DNA from: JBMOKT01 sp049323895
GTDB lineage: Bacteria; Bacillota; Peptococcia; Peptococcales; BICA1-8
Length of the DNA stretch: 64,000 nt
NCBI GenBank assembly: GCA_049323895.1
Contig: JBMOKT010000008.1
Span: 186,001 to 250,000, forward strand
Direction of reading: 5' to 3'
Below the pieces are notes generated by a model that ran no database searches, was not told where the DNA came from, and saw nothing but the letters and a program-made list of their open reading frames with translations. Below are positions 61,540 through 64,000 of the stretch, piece after piece. Both the position numbers and the translations under genes were made by a program. Position 1 is the stretch's first letter, and each line of letters opens with the position of its first letter.

Positions 61540-62610
61540 TTACGCCAGTTTCTCGAGAAACTCTTCAAACAAATAGGCCGAGTCCTGGGGTCCCGGTGCT
61601 GCCTCAGGATGGTACTGAACACTTGCCACAGGCAGTCCCTTATGCCTCAATCCCTCCACCGTACCATCATTTAAATTAACATGGGTTACTTCCACATCTT
61701 TAGGTAAACTATCGCCTTCTACCGCAAAACCGTGGTTTTGTGAAGTAATGAAAACCCGACCTGTTTGTAAATCCTTAACAGGGTGGTTTCCTCCCCTGTG
61801 TCCGAATTTAAGCTTATAAGTCCTTCCCCCTAAGGCTAAACCTAAAAGCTGGTGTCCCATACAGATGCCAAAGATAGGTATCCTATGAGGAAGGAGGTTT
61901 TTAATTGTTTCCACAGCATATGTTACATCCAAAGGATCACCCGGTCCGTTGGATAGTAAAATTCCGCTGGGTTTATGGGCTAATATTTCTCCCGCTGTTG
62001 TGTTGGCCGGAACCACTATAACGGTACATCCCTGTTCCTGCAGTTTACGAATGGAGTTGTTTTTGACTCCGAAATCCATAATAACCACCCTTTTAGCTCC
62101 TCCTGGCAAAACATAACTGAAGGGAGTGCTTACTTTCTTTACCAACTGTTGGCCAGATAGCGGCAAGACCTGTGCAGCCATACCCCTTAGTTCTTCTGGA
62201 TCTGTACCATCATTGGCAATTACACCTGTCATAGTTCCGTGGTAACGGAGATGCTTGGTAAGGCTTCTCGTATCAACATTTTGGATTCCTACCATTTTAT
62301 GTTCCAGAAGAAAGTCTTGAAAGTTTTGCTGGGACCGCCAACTGCTGGGTTGGTCGCAGCTTTCCTTAACTATGACACCCCGTCCAAAAACAGTACGTCC
62401 TTCCCAGTCGTTAATATTAGTACCATAGTTGCCTATCAAAGGATAGGTAAAAGTAATGATTTCTCCAGCATATGAAGGGTCAGTGAGGATTTCCTGGTAA
62501 CCAGCCATACTGGTATTGAAAACTACCTCACCGGAAGCCCTGCCAACCCGTCCCAGCCCTTTTCCAGTAAAAACTGTGCCGTCTGCCAGCACAAGGTAAG
62601 CTTTATTCAT
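61540..62610 (-). CDS. carA: Carbamoyl-phosphate synthase small subunit
   Basis: A 356-aa glutaminase subunit. It carries the CPSase N-terminal domain (GKGLGRVGRASGEVVFNTSMAGYQE) and the class I GATase triad: Cys in GICMGHQLL, and His/Glu in YHPEAAPGP. ATG 62610 lies inside the pyrC stop region (8-nt overlap) with GGGTGAA; a longer frame to 62634 has no site. It feeds ammonia to CarB. Confidence 0.95.
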   Translation of the reverse strand: MNKAYLVLADGTVFTGKGLGRVGRASGEVVFNTSMAGYQEILTDPSYAGEIITFTYPLIGNYGTNINDWEGRTVFGRGVIVKESCDQPSSWRSQQNFQDFLLEHKMVGIQNVDTRSLTKHLRYHGTMTGVIANDGTDPEELRGMAAQVLPLSGQQLVKKVSTPFSYVLPGGAKRVVIMDFGVKNNSIRKLQEQGCTVIVVPANTTAGEILAHKPSGILLSNGPGDPLDVTYAVETIKNLLPHRIPIFGICMGHQLLGLALGGRTYKLKFGHRGGNHPVKDLQTGRVFITSQNHGFAVEGDSLPKDVEVTHVNLNDGTVEGLRHKGLPVASVQYHPEAAPGPQDSAYLFEEFLEKLA

Positions 62611-63892
62611 AAACTTCACCCATTTCCATGACAATTTTTCCAGCTTTGATAGTTAGTATGGGCCACCCCGTTAATTCTAAACCTGCAAAGGGAGTATTTT
62701 TACCTAGTGAATAGAATTCTGCCTCATCGACCCTCTGGGTAAGTTCAGGGTCAATTAATGTAATATCTGCCGCCCTTCCCACCTGTAAAGTCCCCCCTGC
62801 AATACCTAATATTTTAGCCGGTGTTGTACAGAAGGCCTTAATCAATTCCGGCACTGACAAATGCCCTCCCAGATACAGGTTTTGCCAGGCCACAGGTACA
62901 GCAGTTTCTAATCCCGTAATGCCAAAGGGTGCATATTCAAACTCTACCTCTTTTTCCTCCCGGGCGTGGGGAGCATGGTCGGTAGCTATACAGTCGATGG
63001 TTCCATCCTGCAAGCCTTTAATTAAAGCTTCCACATCATCTTGGGTTCGTAAAGGGGGATTTACTTTTGTATTGGTGTTATAGCCCTGTACCGCTTCATG
63101 GGTTAAGGAAAAATGGTGGGGGGTTGCCTCTGCCGTAACCTGTACTCCTCTTTCCTTAGCCCTGCGTATCATTTCAACTCCCCCTTTAGTTGAAACATGA
63201 GCAATATGGATTCTGCTCTTAGTCAACTCAGCCAGCCGTATATCCCTGTCCATAATTATTTCTTCCGCTTCCCGGGGGATTCCCGTCAGTCCTAATTTTG
63301 TGCTAAAGAATCCTTCATGCATTACTCCTGTTCCTGCCAGTTCCTCATCTTCACAATGGGAAATGATTAGGGCATCGGTCATTTTAGCATAATCCAAGGC
63401 CCGGCGCATTACAGCGGAATTTCTAAGTGTCTTGCCATCATCGGAAAAAGCAACAGCGCCACATTGCTTAAGAATTGCAAACTCCGTCAGTTCCTTGCCT
63501 TCCTGATCTTTTGTGATGGAGGCAATAGGGTAGACATTTACTAAGTTATACCTATTTGCCCTGGCTATAATTAATTCAATAACCCCTTCATTATCTGCTA
63601 CAGGATTTGTGTTTGGCATACAAGCTATGGAGGTAAACCCTCCCCGGGCAGCGGCTTTGCAGCCCGTTAGAATGCTCTCTTTATGTTCCTGTCCCGGTTC
63701 TCTTAAGTGAACATGGATATCGATAAAACCGGGTGCCACTATTTTCCCCGCCGCATCAATCACCTTCATTTGGGGAGTAACAGTTATGTTTTTATCTAAG
63801 GCAACAATTTTTCCATTTTCTATGAGCAGATCAAACTCCTCACTTATGCCTTGGCTGGGATCTATTACTAATCCCTTTTTAAGAATTAACAT
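62603..63892 (-). CDS. pyrC: Dihydroorotase (pyr operon copy)
   Basis: A 429-aa type I dihydroorotase with DIHVHLREPGQ, the AFSDDGK bridging Asp, SHCEDEEL and HIAHVST histidines and TDHAPHAREEK. ATG 63892 follows GGAGGGGG; the open frame reaching to 63988 is a shadow of pyrB. It overlaps carA by 8 nt and the pyrB stop by 14 nt. It is a paralogue of pyrC2 at 14532. Confidence 0.93.
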   Translation of the reverse strand: MLILKKGLVIDPSQGISEEFDLLIENGKIVALDKNITVTPQMKVIDAAGKIVAPGFIDIHVHLREPGQEHKESILTGCKAAARGGFTSIACMPNTNPVADNEGVIELIIARANRYNLVNVYPIASITKDQEGKELTEFAILKQCGAVAFSDDGKTLRNSAVMRRALDYAKMTDALIISHCEDEELAGTGVMHEGFFSTKLGLTGIPREAEEIIMDRDIRLAELTKSRIHIAHVSTKGGVEMIRRAKERGVQVTAEATPHHFSLTHEAVQGYNTNTKVNPPLRTQDDVEALIKGLQDGTIDCIATDHAPHAREEKEVEFEYAPFGITGLETAVPVAWQNLYLGGHLSVPELIKAFCTTPAKILGIAGGTLQVGRAADITLIDPELTQRVDEAEFYSLGKNTPFAGLELTGWPILTIKAGKIVMEMGEVYE

Positions 63893-64000
63893 TAATTTTT
63901 CCCCCTCCCATGGCATACAGCAAAGCCATCCTGATAGCAACACCATTGGTAACCTGTTCTTCAATAACCGAATGGCAGCTTTCAGCAACCTCAGCCGTTA
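63879..64000 (-). CDS. pyrB: Aspartate carbamoyltransferase, C-terminal end (cut by window)
   Basis: The last 39 codons in frame from 63998 read AEVAESCHSVIEEQVTNGVAIRM (shortened here to the recognisable EEQVTNGVAIRMALLY) and end at 63879. The EQVTNGVAIRMALLY end is typical of PyrB C-termini. The frame overlaps pyrC by 14 nt. The rest, including the active-site loop, lies beyond the window. The order pyrB-pyrC-carA-carB-pyrF-pyrE is a usual Firmicute pyr operon without pyrK/pyrD. Confidence 0.8.
   Translation of the reverse strand, partial: TAEVAESCHSVIEEQVTNGVAIRMALLYAMGGGKINVNS

Noticed and set aside
63893..63988. N-terminal extension of the pyr operon dihydroorotase
   Set aside because: The residues before MLILKKG come from another frame of pyrB; the ATG at 63892 has an ideal ribosome binding site.

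Overview
The window is a gene-dense, low-GC stretch of a Clostridia-type Firmicute, most like the spore-forming anaerobic Peptococcaceae and their relatives. Pointers are the Gram-positive ribosome binding sites (AGGAGG type), spore-former families (YqhV, DUF1657, a sporulation-kinase-like sensor), two tungsten-type aldehyde:ferredoxin oxidoreductases, menaquinone genes (UbiA, UbiX, MenG) and class 1B dihydroorotate dehydrogenases. Almost every gene from 5.5 kb onward lies on the minus strand. No rRNA, tRNA, CRISPR array, insertion sequence or prophage was seen.

Layout. 0-11 kb: housekeeping and small genes (MFS exporter, small membrane proteins, an Mrr-like membrane protein, two short DUF1540 genes at 5312 and 9717, menG-ubiX-ubiA, an orphan sensor kinase, a DUF457 hydrolase). 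11.4-15.8 kb: cassette pyrC2-pyrK-pyrD-TRZ/ATZ deaminase, bracketed by inverted copies of two short repeat families. 16.3-18.9 kb: a PucR regulator and an EamA exporter. 19-38.9 kb: a roughly 20-kb co-directional catabolic cluster. Read in transcription order it encodes a TRZ/ATZ deaminase, AOR, M20-like protein, PyrK/PyrD-like pair, TRAP transporter, dihydropyrimidinase-like protein, racemase-like protein, AllC-like amidohydrolase, ornithine-cyclodeaminase-like protein, class III aminotransferase, OrtA/OrtB thiolase, flavoprotein, polyferredoxin and a second AOR. 39-42.2 kb: a TRAP-TAXI transporter. 42.5-56.6 kb: a ureide locus with carbamate kinase, a lactate-permease-type carrier, two FdrA-AllG (DUF1116) pairs in tandem, a second PucR, a ThiS/MoaD-like protein, AllH (DUF2877), a cytosine-deaminase/AtzC-like amidohydrolase and a cyanuric acid hydrolase/barbiturase-family ring-opening enzyme. 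56.7-64 kb: the pyrimidine operon pyrB-pyrC-carA-carB-pyrF-pyrE, with pyrB cut by the window end.

How the parts may work together (inference). The window looks like a specialised island for fermenting N-heterocycles and ureides (pyrimidine, purine or triazine type). The most striking idea is in the ureide locus. The ring-opening hydrolase family converts barbiturate or cyanurate to N-acylureas, which are chemically analogous to oxalurate, the substrate of the FdrA/AllG/AllH oxamate carbamoyltransferase of E. coli. Coupling the two with ArcC would give ring opening, then carbamoyl transfer to phosphate, then ATP. Near-identical palindromes (TTGTGCA-N3-TGYACAA) upstream of both the fdrA operon and the ring-opening gene suggest shared regulation. 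The 20-kb cluster resembles a reductive pyrimidine-type route (reduce, open, decarbamoylate, transaminate, oxidise) ending in OrtAB thiolysis, but several of its hydrolases have altered catalytic residues, so their reactions may be new.
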